From positions 620,001-684,000 of the forward strand of contig NZ_LT629775.1 of assembly GCF_900105395.1 (NCBI RefSeq): a DNA stretch of 64,000 nt, given 5' to 3'. Shown one piece after another: positions 1-9,627 of this stretch (its first letter is position 1; each line of letters opens with the position of its first letter). This DNA is from Streptomyces sp. TLI_053. Its GTDB lineage: Bacteria > Actinomycetota > Actinomycetes > Streptomycetales > Streptomycetaceae. A program made the translations under genes and the position numbers. The notes under the pieces were generated by a model. That model was not told the origin of the DNA, did no database searches, and saw nothing but the letters and a program-made list of their open reading frames with translations.

Positions 1-219
1 TCCATCGCGCCAAGGCTCATATTTCCCCATCCATGACCCGGCGGACGCCGGGGCGCCCGGCAGCCGCCGGTCGGCAGTCGGCAGTGATCCACTGTTGATC
101 GAGTCGGAACAGTGGCACAGGCCTCGCGAGGCGGACAAGTCGTTTTCGCACCCCGCCCCGCTGCCGACCGCCGGACCGCCGAGAGAGCGTCAGGACCCCG
201 GCGGGGAAGCGGACCCCGG
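1..219. other. Intergenic left edge, no gene recognised
   Basis: No coding region is recognisable here. The only structured element is the inverted repeat at 89-115, listed separately. The reading frame that runs through this stretch on the minus strand is out of frame with the ligase and has low-complexity Arg/Gly/Pro composition, so it is a shadow. Confidence 0.6.
89..115. repeat. Inverted repeat CCACTGTT-N11-AACAGTGG
   Basis: A perfect 8-bp inverted repeat with an 11-nt spacer lies about 105 bp beyond the stop of the minus-strand ligase gene. It could be a weak stem-loop terminator or an operator for a gene to the left of the window. It is AT-richer than its surroundings and has no T-tract, so an operator is slightly more likely. 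Confidence 0.35.
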
Positions 220-1761
220 CTACCGCGCGACGGGAGCGAGCGTCTCCCGCAGGCGCTTCTTGTCCGGCTTGCCCGCCGAGGTGAGCGGGATCTCGGGTAC
301 CAGGTGCAGCGCCTCGGGAGCGTAGATACGGCCCTTGCGGGTGCTGACGAAGGCGCGCACCTCCCCGAGGTCCGGTCGCCTCCCGGGCGCGGGGACCACC
401 ACGGCGTGGACGTGCTCGGTCTGCTGCGCGTCCCGCACGCCGAGGACCGCGCACTGGGCCACGTCCGGGTGGGTGAGCAGCAGTTCCTCCACCTCGGACG
501 GGTAGACGTGGCCGCCGACCACGATGATCCGGTCCGTGCGCCGGTCGGCCAGGTAGAGGTAGCCGTCCTGGTCGAGGTGGCCGATGTCACCGGTGTGCAG
601 CCAGCCGTCGCGCAGCACCTCGGCGGTCAGTTCGGGGCGCTTCCAGTACCCGGCCATCAGGGAGCGCGAGCGGACGTGGATGTCGCCCTGCTCCCCGCTC
701 GGCAGCCGGGTACCGTCGGCGGAACGGATCTCCACCTCGACTCCCGGGAGGGGCCGGCCGACCGAGAGCTGTCCGCCGGGCCCGGTCCGGTCGTGGTCCT
801 GCGGGGCGAGCACGGCGATGTTCTGCGCCTCCGACATCCCGTAACCGCCGGTCAGGATCGGGCCGAACGCCTTGATGGCCTCGCGGACCCGGGCCGGGGA
901 GGCGACACAGCCGCCGTAACTGACGCGGTGCAGGCTGGAGAGGTCGGCAGTGGAGATCGACGGGTGGTCCAGCAGGCGGTGGAGCAGCGGCGGCAGGACC
1001 CACAGGTCGGTGATGCGCTCGCGTTCGACGGCGGCCAGTACCTCGCCGGGCTCGAAGGAGCGCTGGAGGATCACCGCTCCACCGTGGTGGAGCGTCAGAT
1101 CGCTTAGCACACCGGCGAGATGGGCGATCGAGGTGGCGGCGAGGAACCGGGGAGCCGTCCCGTCCGGGCCGAACGGGACGTCGAACACCCGGCGGTAGGG
1201 GCCGTGCAGGCTGAGGATTCCCTTGGGGATGCCGGTGGTGCCGCCGGTGTGGCGGATGCCCAGGTGGTCCTGCGGGCCGATCGGCACGGCCGGGGGTTCG
1301 GCCGGCCGGTGGGCCGAGGCCGCGATCGCGTCCTCGCCGACCCCGGCCGGGCCCGGCCCCAGGGCGAGCACCGTCGGCACGTCGACCAGAGCCGTCAACT
1401 CCGCCACTTCCGCGTACCGTTCGGAATCCACGAGGAGGACGGCGGTGTCGACGCCGGCCACGATCCCGGCGAGGACGGCGGTGCTCATCCCGTCGTAGAG
1501 GTTGACCACCCGGGCACCGGCGACGCCGACGGCGTAACGGGCGGCGAGCGCCTCGGCGGTGTTGCCGGTGAGGAGGGCGACGGTGTCGCCCCGGGTGACG
1601 CCGCGGGCGACCAGCTCGTGGGCGAGCCGGTAGGCGGTGGCGGCGAACTCTCCGGCGGTGAGGGTGGCACCGTCGGCGGTGGTGACCGCCGGCCGGTCGG
1701 GGTCCCGGGCGAGGGACCGCAGGACGAGGGCGGGGGCGCTGATGAACTCCGCTTCGCTCAT
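220..1761 (-). CDS. Class I adenylate-forming acyl-CoA/acid ligase
   Basis: A 513-residue ANL-superfamily enzyme that activates a carboxylic acid with ATP to an acyl-adenylate, usually followed by thioesterification to CoA. The sequence shows the Gly/Thr-rich phosphate loop HTGGTTGIPKG near residue 170, the GGYGMSEAQ motif near 305, the hinge and GD motifs (HTGDIG, DRRTDRIIVVGG) near 390-405, and the C-terminal catalytic lysine in TSAGKPDKKR near 498. The ATG at 1761 is preferred to a GTG 30 nt upstream because AGGAAGAA lies 8 nt in front of it. Length is typical of acyl-CoA synthetases and shorter than NRPS A domains plus carrier. Substrate cannot be read from the sequence. It stands alone and is divergent from the aldo/keto reductase. 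Confidence 0.85.
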   Translation of the reverse strand: MSEAEFISAPALVLRSLARDPDRPAVTTADGATLTAGEFAATAYRLAHELVARGVTRGDTVALLTGNTAEALAARYAVGVAGARVVNLYDGMSTAVLAGIVAGVDTAVLLVDSERYAEVAELTALVDVPTVLALGPGPAGVGEDAIAASAHRPAEPPAVPIGPQDHLGIRHTGGTTGIPKGILSLHGPYRRVFDVPFGPDGTAPRFLAATSIAHLAGVLSDLTLHHGGAVILQRSFEPGEVLAAVERERITDLWVLPPLLHRLLDHPSISTADLSSLHRVSYGGCVASPARVREAIKAFGPILTGGYGMSEAQNIAVLAPQDHDRTGPGGQLSVGRPLPGVEVEIRSADGTRLPSGEQGDIHVRSRSLMAGYWKRPELTAEVLRDGWLHTGDIGHLDQDGYLYLADRRTDRIIVVGGHVYPSEVEELLLTHPDVAQCAVLGVRDAQQTEHVHAVVVPAPGRRPDLGEVRAFVSTRKGRIYAPEALHLVPEIPLTSAGKPDKKRLRETLAPVAR

Positions 1762-1991
1762 GGCCACTTCTTCCTGGTAGACGGCAACCACGACTCCAGG
1801 CTAGCCGGGCTGCGAGCGGCACGCCGAACCGACGCCCGGTCAGTTCCCTTCGGCGGAGCACCCCGTAAGGTCTCCGGGGGACGTGGCCGAACGGGGTCGA
1901 CCGGACGGGGCGCCCGGAGGGCGTCGGGCCACGTCGGGAACGCACGATCAAGAGCACACGGCACGAACGAGACGAAGGACCGGCACGCCAC

Positions 1992-2981
<990 letters not shown>

Positions 2982-3090
2982 ACCGCCGCCGGGGCACCGC
3001 CGCCGACCGGACCGGCACCACCGGCCACGCCGTCCGTTCGACGCCGCCACGAGGGTCGGCTCCACCCGGTCGGATCACTTGACGAATCAC

Positions 3091-3119
3091 TTGACGAACA
3101 GTCAGGACAGCCCTAGGTT
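3091..3119 (+). promoter_or_regulatory. Sigma-70-type promoter TTGACG-N17-TAGGTT for the GH6 gene
   Basis: TTGACG (3091-3096) and TAGGTT (3114-3119) are 17 nt apart, a near-ideal vegetative promoter. The -35 lies in the second copy of a direct repeat, ATCACTTGACGA, at 3074-3085 and 3087-3098. The repeat could bind a regulator that overlaps the promoter. The inferred leader is about 110 nt. No CebR-type inverted repeat was seen. Confidence 0.6.
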
Positions 3120-3237
3120 TCCCGCAGCATGCGGCCACCTGCTCGACATACTCGGTGACAGGGGCGGGGGCAGGGTGTGCGACGAAGACCCGCCGAGCTC
3201 GTACCCGCGCCCCGCCCCGTCACGGAGGAGCTCCCCC

Positions 3238-4212
3238 ATGCGCCGATCGAACCGCAGGTCGTCCCTGCTCGTGGCACCGGCCCTGACCGCCGTCCTGCTC
3301 GCGCTCGTCCCCGGGCCCGCCCACGCCGTCGGCCCCGCTCCCCTCGCCGACGACTTCTACGTCGACCCCGGCTCCGGACCGCAGTTGTGGGTCAACGCCA
3401 ACCGCGGCGACGGGCGCGCCCCCGCGATCCAGTCCTCGATCGCCGACGTGCCGCTGGCACGCTGGTTCGGCAACTGGAGCGGCGCCGTCGGCACGGCCAC
3501 CGCGGCCTACACCCGCGCGGCCGCCGCCGCCGGGAAACGGCCGGTCCTGGTCGCCTACAACATCCCCGACCGGGACATCTGCGCGGGACAGTCCGGCGGC
3601 GGGGCGGGCAGCGCCGCCGAGTACCGGAGCTGGATCGGCGCGTTCGCCGCCGGGATCGGCAGCCGGCCCGCGCTGGTCGTCCTCGAACCCGACTCGCTCG
3701 GCGACGAGAGCTGCATGTCCCCGGCCCAGATCGCCGCCCGCAACGGGCTGTTGAACGACGCCCTCGCGCAGTTCAGGGCCAAGGCGCCGAACGCCTGGGT
3801 CTACCTGGACGCCGGCAACCCCGGCTGGCTGAGCGCCGACACCATGGCCCGGCATCTGGCCGCGGCGGGGGTGGCCGGCGCCCACGGCTTCTCCCTGAAC
3901 GTGTCGAACTACTTCACCACCGCGGAGAACACCGCCTACGGCAACGCCGTCAACGCCGCCCTGAGGGCGACGAAGGGCTTCAGCAAGCCGTACGTCGTCG
4001 ACACCAGCCGCAACGGGAACGGCTCGGACGGCACGTGGTGCAACCCGGCGGGACGGCGGATCGGCCGGCGCCCGCAGACGGGCGGCGGCGCCGAGCTGCT
4101 GCTGTGGATCAAGGTGCCCGGCGAGTCCGACGGCAACTGCGGCGTCGGCACGGGCTCGACCGGCGGCCAGTTCCTGCCCGAGGTCGCCTACCGGATGGTC
4201 TACGGCTACTGA
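3238..4212 (+). CDS. Secreted glycoside hydrolase family 6 endoglucanase
   Basis: A 324-residue secreted cellulase that cleaves beta-1,4-glucan with inversion. A Sec signal peptide covers roughly residues 1-32 (RRSNRRSS, a hydrophobic Leu/Ala core, then AHA before VGPAP). Both GH6 signatures are visible: VAYNIPDRDICAG with the catalytic-loop aspartate, although the usual Cys after RD is shifted by one residue (RDIC), and VVLEPDSLGD with the catalytic acid. The C-terminal KVPGESDGNC matches the conserved GH6 closing block. There is no cellulose-binding module or linker, so this is a catalytic-domain-only enzyme. The ATG at 3238 has GGAGGAG 7 nt upstream. It is a monocistronic gene with its own promoter at 3091-3119. 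Confidence 0.92.
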   Translation: MRRSNRRSSLLVAPALTAVLLALVPGPAHAVGPAPLADDFYVDPGSGPQLWVNANRGDGRAPAIQSSIADVPLARWFGNWSGAVGTATAAYTRAAAAAGKRPVLVAYNIPDRDICAGQSGGGAGSAAEYRSWIGAFAAGIGSRPALVVLEPDSLGDESCMSPAQIAARNGLLNDALAQFRAKAPNAWVYLDAGNPGWLSADTMARHLAAAGVAGAHGFSLNVSNYFTTAENTAYGNAVNAALRATKGFSKPYVVDTSRNGNGSDGTWCNPAGRRIGRRPQTGGGAELLLWIKVPGESDGNCGVGTGSTGGQFLPEVAYRMVYGY

Positions 4213-4298
4213 CGTCCGTACCGCTGCGGGGCGGCACCCACGTCTTACCGTTCCCTGACGCCGCCCCGTGTCGGAGCACCGACGACCCGGGCGGCGGC

Positions 4299-4304
4299 TA
4301 GCGT
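4299..4304 (+). promoter_or_regulatory. Extended -10 (TAGCGT) of a probable leaderless epimerase transcript
   Basis: TAGCGT is followed by exactly 7 nt and then the ATG of the epimerase at 4312. The same TAGCGT-N7-start arrangement precedes the GT2-DUF2064 gene at 7553. No Shine-Dalgarno is present, which fits a leaderless mRNA. Confidence 0.5.
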
Positions 4305-4311
4305 CGACGGC

Positions 4312-5367
4312 ATGAGAATCCTGGTCACCGGCGGTGCCGGTTTCATCGGCGTGTCCGTGGTGCGCGGCCTGGTCGCGGCCGGACACGCGGTGCGGGTCCT
4401 GGACGCCCTGCTGCCCGCGGTCCATCCGTCCGGGAGGGCACCCGCGCTGCCGCCGGGCGTCGAGTTCCGGCACGCGGACGTCCGGGACGCCGCGGCCGTC
4501 GAGGACGCGCTCGCCGGGGTGGACGCGGTCTGCCACCAGGCGGCGATGGTCGGGCTGGGACTGGACCTGGACGACGCACCGCAGTACGTCGGCTGCAACG
4601 ACCTCGGCACCGCCGTGCTGCTGGCCGCCATGGCACGGACAGGCGTGCGCCGGCTGGTCCTGGCCGGATCCATGGTGGTCTACGGCGAGGGGCGCTACCG
4701 CTGCGCGCGGCACGGCGGGGTGGCACCGGGGCCGAGGCGGCCCGCCGATCTGGACGCCGGCCGGTTCGAGCCGCCCTGCCCGGTCTGCGGCGCTCCGCTG
4801 CGGCCGGACCTGGTCGCGGAGAGCGCGCCCGCCGACCCCCGCAACGTCTACGCGGTGACCAAGCTGGCCCAGGAGCAGCTGGCCGCCGCCTGGGCTCGGG
4901 CCTGCGGCGGAGCCGTCCTGACGCTGCGCTACCACAACGTGTACGGCCCCGGCATGCCGCGCGACACCCCGTACGCGGGGGTGGCCTCGCTCTTCCGGTC
5001 CGCCCTCGCCCGGGGCGAGGCGCCCCGGGTCTTCGAGGACGGCGGCCAGCGGCGGGACTTCGTCCACGTCGAGGACGTCGCGGCCGCCAACCTGGCGGCG
5101 CTGGTGGCCGTGGGAGACCGGCCGCCGGGCAGCGCCCGGGCGTACAACGTGGGCAGCGGCGAGGTGCGCACCGTCGGGGAGATGGCGGACGCGCTGGCCG
5201 CGGCCCACGGCGGCCCGGCTCCGGTGGTGACGGGCGAGTACCGGCTCGGCGACGTGCGCCACGTCACCGCCGACTCGACCCGGCTGCGGGCCGAACTGGG
5301 CTGGCGGCCGCGGGTTCCGTTCGAGCGGGGCATGACGGAGTTCGCCGCCGCACCGCTGCGGGTCTGA
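4312..5367 (+). CDS. NAD-dependent nucleotide-sugar epimerase/dehydratase (extended SDR)
   Basis: A 351-residue extended short-chain dehydrogenase acting on a nucleotide sugar. The Rossmann motif GGAGFIG is at residues 7-13 and the catalytic pair Tyr180/Lys184 is in YAVTK. A segment of about 35 residues between the active-site serine strand and the YxxxK helix carries Cys/His pairs (RCARH, then CPVCG), which looks like a small zinc-binding insertion. I recall a similar insertion in dTDP-L-rhamnose 4-epimerase-like proteins, but this assignment is tentative. The likely leaderless promoter and the neighbouring glycosyltransferases suggest it supplies an activated sugar to the 4.3-15 kb cluster. 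Confidence 0.85.
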   Translation: MRILVTGGAGFIGVSVVRGLVAAGHAVRVLDALLPAVHPSGRAPALPPGVEFRHADVRDAAAVEDALAGVDAVCHQAAMVGLGLDLDDAPQYVGCNDLGTAVLLAAMARTGVRRLVLAGSMVVYGEGRYRCARHGGVAPGPRRPADLDAGRFEPPCPVCGAPLRPDLVAESAPADPRNVYAVTKLAQEQLAAAWARACGGAVLTLRYHNVYGPGMPRDTPYAGVASLFRSALARGEAPRVFEDGGQRRDFVHVEDVAAANLAALVAVGDRPPGSARAYNVGSGEVRTVGEMADALAAAHGGPAPVVTGEYRLGDVRHVTADSTRLRAELGWRPRVPFERGMTEFAAAPLRV

Positions 5368-5446
5368 GGTCCTGCAGGTCTGAGGCCCTGCGGGCCCGTG
5401 GTCTCCGCGGGCCCGCGGCTTCCGCGGGCGGCCCGGGTTGGTGGGA

Positions 5447-6619
5447 TCAGCCCCGGGCGGAGGGCAGCGCGATCTCGAAACAGCAGCCGCCGGCGACGTT
5501 GTGGACCCGGGCGCGCCCGGCGTGGGCCTCGACGATGCCACGGACGATGGCGAGGCCCAGACCGGCCCCGCTGCCACCGGCCCCGCTGCCACCGGCCTCG
5601 GGCCGGTCGGACCGCTCGCCCGGATCGGCCGGTCTGGGCGTGCGGGCCGCGGTGCCGCGCCAGCCGGTCTCGAAGACCCGGGGCAGGTCCTGGGCGGGGA
5701 TGCCGCCGCAGCCGTCGGTGACGGACAGCAGTACCTCGTCCGCCTCCCGCCGCGCGGACACCGCGACCACACCGTCCTGGGGCGTCGAACGGATCGCGTT
5801 GACCAGGAGGTTGCCCAGCACCCGGGTGATCTCCCGGCTGTCCACCTCGACCGGTTCGGGCTCCACCTGCCGGCCCTCGAGCCGGACTCCGCGCTGACGG
5901 GCCAGCGCGTGGGCACCGGCCAGGGCGTCGTCGACCAGGTCGTAGACGGAGACCCGGGAGAGCGAGAGGGAGAGGGTGCCGGCCTGGATCCGGGAGAGTT
6001 CGAACAGATCGTCCACCATGCCGGTGAGCCGCTCGACCTCGGTCCGGATCCGCCGGAGGTAGCGCTCGGGCTCCTCGGCGACACCGTCCTCCAGCGCCTC
6101 GGCCATCGCCCGCAGCCCGGCCAGCGGGGTGCGCAGGTCGTGCGAGATCCAGGCGACCAGCTCCCGCCGGGACTGTTCGAGGGCCTGCTCGCGGGCCCGG
6201 GACTCGGCGAGCCGGGCGCTGGTCGCGGCGAGCTCCCCGCTGAGCTGGGCGAGCTCGCGGCCCAGCGGGTGGGCGGGCGCGGTGAAGCCGGTGTCGCTGC
6301 CGACGGTCCTGGCGGCCGCGGTCAGCGCCCGGCTGCCGGCGACCACCTGCCGTCCCAGCAGCGCGGCCGTGCACAGGGACACGACGGCGGCCATGGCGAG
6401 CACCGTTATCACGACGCCGAGGTCGTGGGCGGAGAGGAACATGGCCTGCGCGACGGCGAAGGTCCCGGAGGTGACGGCGAGCACGGTGACGACGGCGACG
6501 CAGAACAGCGAGAGCGCCATCGAGCGCCGGCGCAGCAGCCGGACGGCGGGCCAGCCGAGCAGGCCCGCTCCGCCGGCGCCGAGGGCGGCGAACAGGGCGA
6601 TCAGCAGCAGGTCCTTCAC
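5447..6619 (-). CDS. Two-component sensor histidine kinase
   Basis: A 390-residue membrane sensor kinase. It has two N-terminal transmembrane pairs (residues about 5-25 and 35-100) with almost no extracellular loop, then a HAMP-like linker. The HisKA H-box is WISHDLRTPLAG. The HATPase boxes are N (LGNLLVNAIRST), G1 (TDGCGGIP) and G2 (GAGLGLAIV). Just before G2 is an insert containing a short Gly/Ser/Ala repeat encoded by a 15-bp tandem duplication near 5566-5596. The GTG start at 6619 overlaps the stop of the response regulator gene (GTGA), so the pair is translationally coupled. The signal is unknown. The small periplasmic portion argues for sensing within the membrane. Confidence 0.9.
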   Translation of the reverse strand: MKDLLLIALFAALGAGGAGLLGWPAVRLLRRRSMALSLFCVAVVTVLAVTSGTFAVAQAMFLSAHDLGVVITVLAMAAVVSLCTAALLGRQVVAGSRALTAAARTVGSDTGFTAPAHPLGRELAQLSGELAATSARLAESRAREQALEQSRRELVAWISHDLRTPLAGLRAMAEALEDGVAEEPERYLRRIRTEVERLTGMVDDLFELSRIQAGTLSLSLSRVSVYDLVDDALAGAHALARQRGVRLEGRQVEPEPVEVDSREITRVLGNLLVNAIRSTPQDGVVAVSARREADEVLLSVTDGCGGIPAQDLPRVFETGWRGTAARTPRPADPGERSDRPEAGGSGAGGSGAGLGLAIVRGIVEAHAGRARVHNVAGGCCFEIALPSARG

Positions 6620-7374
6620 GAGCGGTCCTCCTCGGCGCCCGGCGCCGGGTCGTAGCGGTAGCCGACGCCCCACACCGTGCTGATCAGCCGGGGTGCGGCG
6701 GGGTCGTCCTCGATCTTCTCGCGCAGGCGCCGCACATGGACGGTCACGGTGGAGAGGTCGCCGAAGTCCCAGCCCCAGACGCGGGCCATCAGCTCCTGCC
6801 GGGAGAACACCGTCCCCGGGTGCCGCAGGAGGAACGCCAGCAGGTCGAACTCCCGTGCAGTGAGAGACAGTTCGTTCCCCGCCCGGTGGGCGCGACGGGC
6901 CGGCCCGTCGAGGCCGATGTCCCCGGAGCGGACCGGACCGGCCGAGCCGCCGGGCGCCGGAGCCCCCGCCCGTGAGCGGCGCAGCACCGACTGGACCCGC
7001 AGGACGAGCTCGCGCGGGCTGAACGGCTTGGTGACGTAGTCGTCGGCGCCCAGCTCCAGGCCGAGGATGCGGTCGCCCTCGTCGCCTTTGGCGGTGAGCA
7101 TCACGACGGGCAGTTGCGCGCCGGTGTCCTGGCCGCGCAGGCGCCGCAGCACCTCGAGGCCGTCGATGCCCGGGAGCATCAGGTCGAGGACCACCAGGTC
7201 GGGACGGTGGGCGCGGGCCAGGGCGAGCCCCTGCGGGCCGTCGGCGGCGTGGTCGACGTGGTGGCCGGCTCGGGCGAGGTAACCGGCGACGACCTCGGCC
7301 ACGGTCGGGTCGTCGTCGATCACCAGGACGCGGCCGGCGGCCGGTGGTCCGGTGGTGGCGGAGGGCTCGTTCAC
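6616..7374 (-). CDS. OmpR/PhoB-family response regulator
   Basis: A 252-residue DNA-binding response regulator. The receiver domain (about 15-130) has the acidic pocket (VIDDD), phosphoacceptor Asp in LVVLDLMLPG and the conserved Lys in TKPF. A Gly/Ala/Pro-rich linker leads to a winged-helix domain (about 160-245) with DLLAFLLRHPG and a GVGYRYD ending. The GTG at 7374 has no convincing Shine-Dalgarno, but a TATCCT -10 lies 7 nt upstream, so the mRNA is probably leaderless. It is first in an operon with the sensor kinase. It probably binds the GTTCGACTTCCGTAAG-type sites found at the promoters of this cluster (inference, see findings). Confidence 0.92.
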   Translation of the reverse strand: MNEPSATTGPPAAGRVLVIDDDPTVAEVVAGYLARAGHHVDHAADGPQGLALARAHRPDLVVLDLMLPGIDGLEVLRRLRGQDTGAQLPVVMLTAKGDEGDRILGLELGADDYVTKPFSPRELVLRVQSVLRRSRAGAPAPGGSAGPVRSGDIGLDGPARRAHRAGNELSLTAREFDLLAFLLRHPGTVFSRQELMARVWGWDFGDLSTVTVHVRRLREKIEDDPAAPRLISTVWGVGYRYDPAPGAEEDRS

Positions 7375-7381
7375 CCCGCCG

Positions 7382-7442
7382 AGGATAGGTGCCCCCGCAC
7401 CGGTGCGGGGGCCGCGGCAGGCTTCCGTTCGACCTCCGTAAG
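7382..7442 (-). promoter_or_regulatory. Response regulator promoter with candidate autoregulatory site
   Basis: On the minus strand a TATCCT -10 (complement of 7382-7387) sits 7 nt before the GTG start. A 16-bp motif, GTTCGACCTCCGTAAG in plus-strand reading, occupies 7427-7442, and its near edge is 53 nt from the start codon. The same 53-nt distance recurs at two other minus-strand genes of the cluster. Confidence 0.55.
7391..7412. promoter_or_regulatory. Perfect 22-bp palindrome overlapping the response regulator promoter
   Basis: GCCCCCGCACC followed directly by its reverse complement forms a perfect 22-bp palindrome between the -10 of the response regulator gene and the upstream motif. 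It covers the expected -35 region, so a bound protein there would repress. It could also be a transcription-stalling hairpin in the divergent region. Confidence 0.4.
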
Positions 7443-7489
7443 ATCCGGCGCTCCGTCGCGACGGTGCCCCGGTGGGCCGTCGGCGCGAC

Positions 7490-7545
7490 GTTCGACTTCC
7501 GTAAGGCTGCGGCACCGCCGCGCGGGGCCGGACGGCCCCTAGCGT
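7490..7545 (+). promoter_or_regulatory. GT2-DUF2064 promoter with second copy of the 16-bp motif
   Basis: GTTCGACTTCCGTAAG at 7490-7505 differs by one base from the copy at 7427. A TAGCGT -10 at 7540-7545 lies 7 nt upstream of the GTG at 7553. The motif begins 63 nt before that start, which puts it in the usual activator position. Confidence 0.55.
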
Positions 7546-7552
7546 GACCGGC

Positions 7553-8917
7553 GTGACCTCCGTAACCCCGCTCTCCCCCGGCGTCGATGTCGTCCTGCCC
7601 TGCCTCGACGAGGCGGCGGCCCTGCCCTGGGTCCTCGGGCGGATCCCGCCCGGCTGGCGGGCCGTCGTCGTGGACAACGGTTCGCGCGACGGCTCGGCCG
7701 AGCTGGCCCGCTCCCTCGGGGCGACCGTGGTCGAGGAGTCCCGGCGCGGATTCGGTGCCGCCTGCCATGCCGGGCTCCTGGCCGCCACCGCCGAGCTGGT
7801 CTGCTTCCTGGACTGCGACGGCTCCCTCGATCCCGCCCAGCTGCCCCGGGTCACCGCTCCGGTGGCCGACGGCAGCGCCGACCTCGTGCTCGGCCGCCGC
7901 CGGCCGGTGACCGTGAACGCCTGGCCCGTGCACGCCCGGCTCGCCAACACCGTGCTGGCGCACCGCCTGCGGGCCCGCACCGGCGCCCCGCTGCACGACC
8001 TGGGGCCGATGCGGGCCGCGCGGCGGGAACGCCTGCTCGCGCTCGGGCTGGGCGACCGCCGCTCCGGCTACCCGCTGGAGATGGTGCTCGCCGCCTCGGC
8101 CGCCGGCATGCGGATCACCGAGACCTCCGTCGACTACCTGCCGCGCGCCGGCCGGTCGAAGGTCACCGGCACGCTGCGCGGCACCCGGCAGGCGGTCCGC
8201 GACATGGGGGCCGTCCTGGCCGCCCCGCCGCCCACCCTGCTGGTCATCGCCAAGGCTCCCGTGCCGGGCCGGGTGAAGACCCGGCTCACCCCGGCCTGCA
8301 CGCCCGAGCAGGCGGCGGCGCTGGCCGAGGCCGCACTCGTGGACACCCTGCACACCCTGGCGACCGTGCCCGCCGGGCGGCGCCTGCTGGTCCTCGACGG
8401 CGAACCGGGCCGCTGGCTCCCGCCGGGCTGGCAGGTGGTTCCGCAGAGCGGCGGCGGGCTGGACGCACGGCTCGCGGCGGCCTTCGGCCACGCAGCCCGG
8501 CTCGCCCCGCACGCGCCCGCCCTGCTGGTCGGCATGGACACCCCGCAGGTGACCGCGGCCACCCTGGCCGAGCCGCTCTCGCCGGTGGGCCGGGCCGGGG
8601 CGGACGCCTGGTACGGGCCCGCGTCCGACGGCGGCTTCTGGGCCCTCGGGCTGGCCCGGCCGACCGAGGACCTCGCCCGCCGGCTCCTCCTGGGGGTGCC
8701 GATGTCGACCCCGGACACCGGGCGGATGCTGCTCGACCGGCTCGCGGCGGCGGATCTGGTGGTCCGCCGGCTGCCCGAGGCCACCGATGTCGACACCGTC
8801 GAGGACGCCCGGCTGGTCGCCGCCCAGGCACCGCGCAGCCGGTTCGCCGCGCTCCTCCACTCGATCCAGGGCGCCCCCGGGTCGACGCTCCCGACCGCCC
8901 CCGAGGTGGCGGGTTGA
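7553..8917 (+). CDS. Fused family 2 glycosyltransferase / DUF2064 (TIGR04282-like) protein
   Basis: A 454-residue cytosolic two-domain protein. Residues about 7-220 are a GT2 (DPM1-like GT-A) domain with VVLPCLDEAA, VVDNGSRDGS and a DxD-like DCDGS. Residues about 225-430 match the DUF2064 nucleotidyltransferase-like family (LLVIAKAPVPGRVKTRLTP, then GMDTPQV and ASDGGFWALG). Databases name the second domain after arsenosugar-linked glycosyltransferases, but that name alone does not prove a role in arsenic chemistry. I chose the GTG at 7553 over 7544 because TAGCGT lies 7 nt upstream, implying a leaderless mRNA. It is followed by a methyltransferase with a 4-nt overlap, so the two are one operon. 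Confidence 0.85.
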   Translation: MTSVTPLSPGVDVVLPCLDEAAALPWVLGRIPPGWRAVVVDNGSRDGSAELARSLGATVVEESRRGFGAACHAGLLAATAELVCFLDCDGSLDPAQLPRVTAPVADGSADLVLGRRRPVTVNAWPVHARLANTVLAHRLRARTGAPLHDLGPMRAARRERLLALGLGDRRSGYPLEMVLAASAAGMRITETSVDYLPRAGRSKVTGTLRGTRQAVRDMGAVLAAPPPTLLVIAKAPVPGRVKTRLTPACTPEQAAALAEAALVDTLHTLATVPAGRRLLVLDGEPGRWLPPGWQVVPQSGGGLDARLAAAFGHAARLAPHAPALLVGMDTPQVTAATLAEPLSPVGRAGADAWYGPASDGGFWALGLARPTEDLARRLLLGVPMSTPDTGRMLLDRLAAADLVVRRLPEATDVDTVEDARLVAAQAPRSRFAALLHSIQGAPGSTLPTAPEVAG

Positions 8918-9585
8918 GCGGCACGGCCACGGCCTGGATCGACGACCCGTTCGCCGAGGCCGTCCGCACCGGACGCGGCCCGCTCTGGCTGCGGGACGAG
9001 GACGGCCACCGGATCCCGCTCGACATCGAACGCTGGTGCGCGCCCGCCGCCGGCGGTGACCACAGCCTGCTGCTGCGCTGCTTCGACCTGTCCGCGCCGG
9101 TCGTGGACCTCGGCTGCGGACCCGGCCGGCTGGTCGCCGCGCTGCTCGCCCTCGGCGTCCCGGCGCTCGGTGTCGACGTGACACCGGCCGCCGTCAGCCG
9201 CACCCTGGGCCTGGGCGGCGCGGCGCTCTGCCGTTCGGTGTTCGACCGGCTGCCGGCCGAGGGCCGCTGGGGCGCGGCCCTGCTGGCGGACGGCAACCTC
9301 GGCATCGGCGGCAACCCGCAGGCCCTGCTGCGGCGCGCCGCCGAACTGGTCGCCCCGGACGGTCTGCTGCTGGTGGAGGTGGAACCGCGGGAGGTGGACG
9401 AGCGGGTCACCGTCCGGGTCGAGGGCCCGGACGGCCGGCTCGGGCCGCCGTTCGCCTGGGCGCGCCTCGGCGCAGCGGCCGCCGTCCGGCGGGCCCGCGG
9501 TGCCGGGCTGGTCGAGGCGGAGCGGTGGACCTCGCACGGCCGCCACTTCCTCGCCCTGCGCGGGCGCGCCGGACCCGCCCGCTGA
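8914..9585 (+). CDS. Class I SAM-dependent methyltransferase
   Basis: A 223-residue Rossmann-fold methyltransferase. Motif I is VVDLGCGPGRLVAALLALGV near residues 65-85, with an acidic residue ending the next strand (GVDVTP). The rest is compatible with a small-molecule methyltransferase. The TTG start overlaps the previous stop (TTGA) and follows GAGGTGG by about 5 nt, so translation is coupled to the GT2-DUF2064 gene. It is convergent with the molybdopterin operon, and only 42 bp separate the stops. Substrate is unknown. A released MTA or SAH pool would connect it to the MTA phosphorylase further along the cluster (inference). Confidence 0.85.
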   Translation: MSGTATAWIDDPFAEAVRTGRGPLWLRDEDGHRIPLDIERWCAPAAGGDHSLLLRCFDLSAPVVDLGCGPGRLVAALLALGVPALGVDVTPAAVSRTLGLGGAALCRSVFDRLPAEGRWGAALLADGNLGIGGNPQALLRRAAELVAPDGLLLVEVEPREVDERVTVRVEGPDGRLGPPFAWARLGAAAAVRRARGAGLVEAERWTSHGRHFLALRGRAGPAR

Positions 9586-9627
9586 GGCCGTCCCCCTCCG
9601 CACCCGGGGACCGCACCGCCGGGCGGC

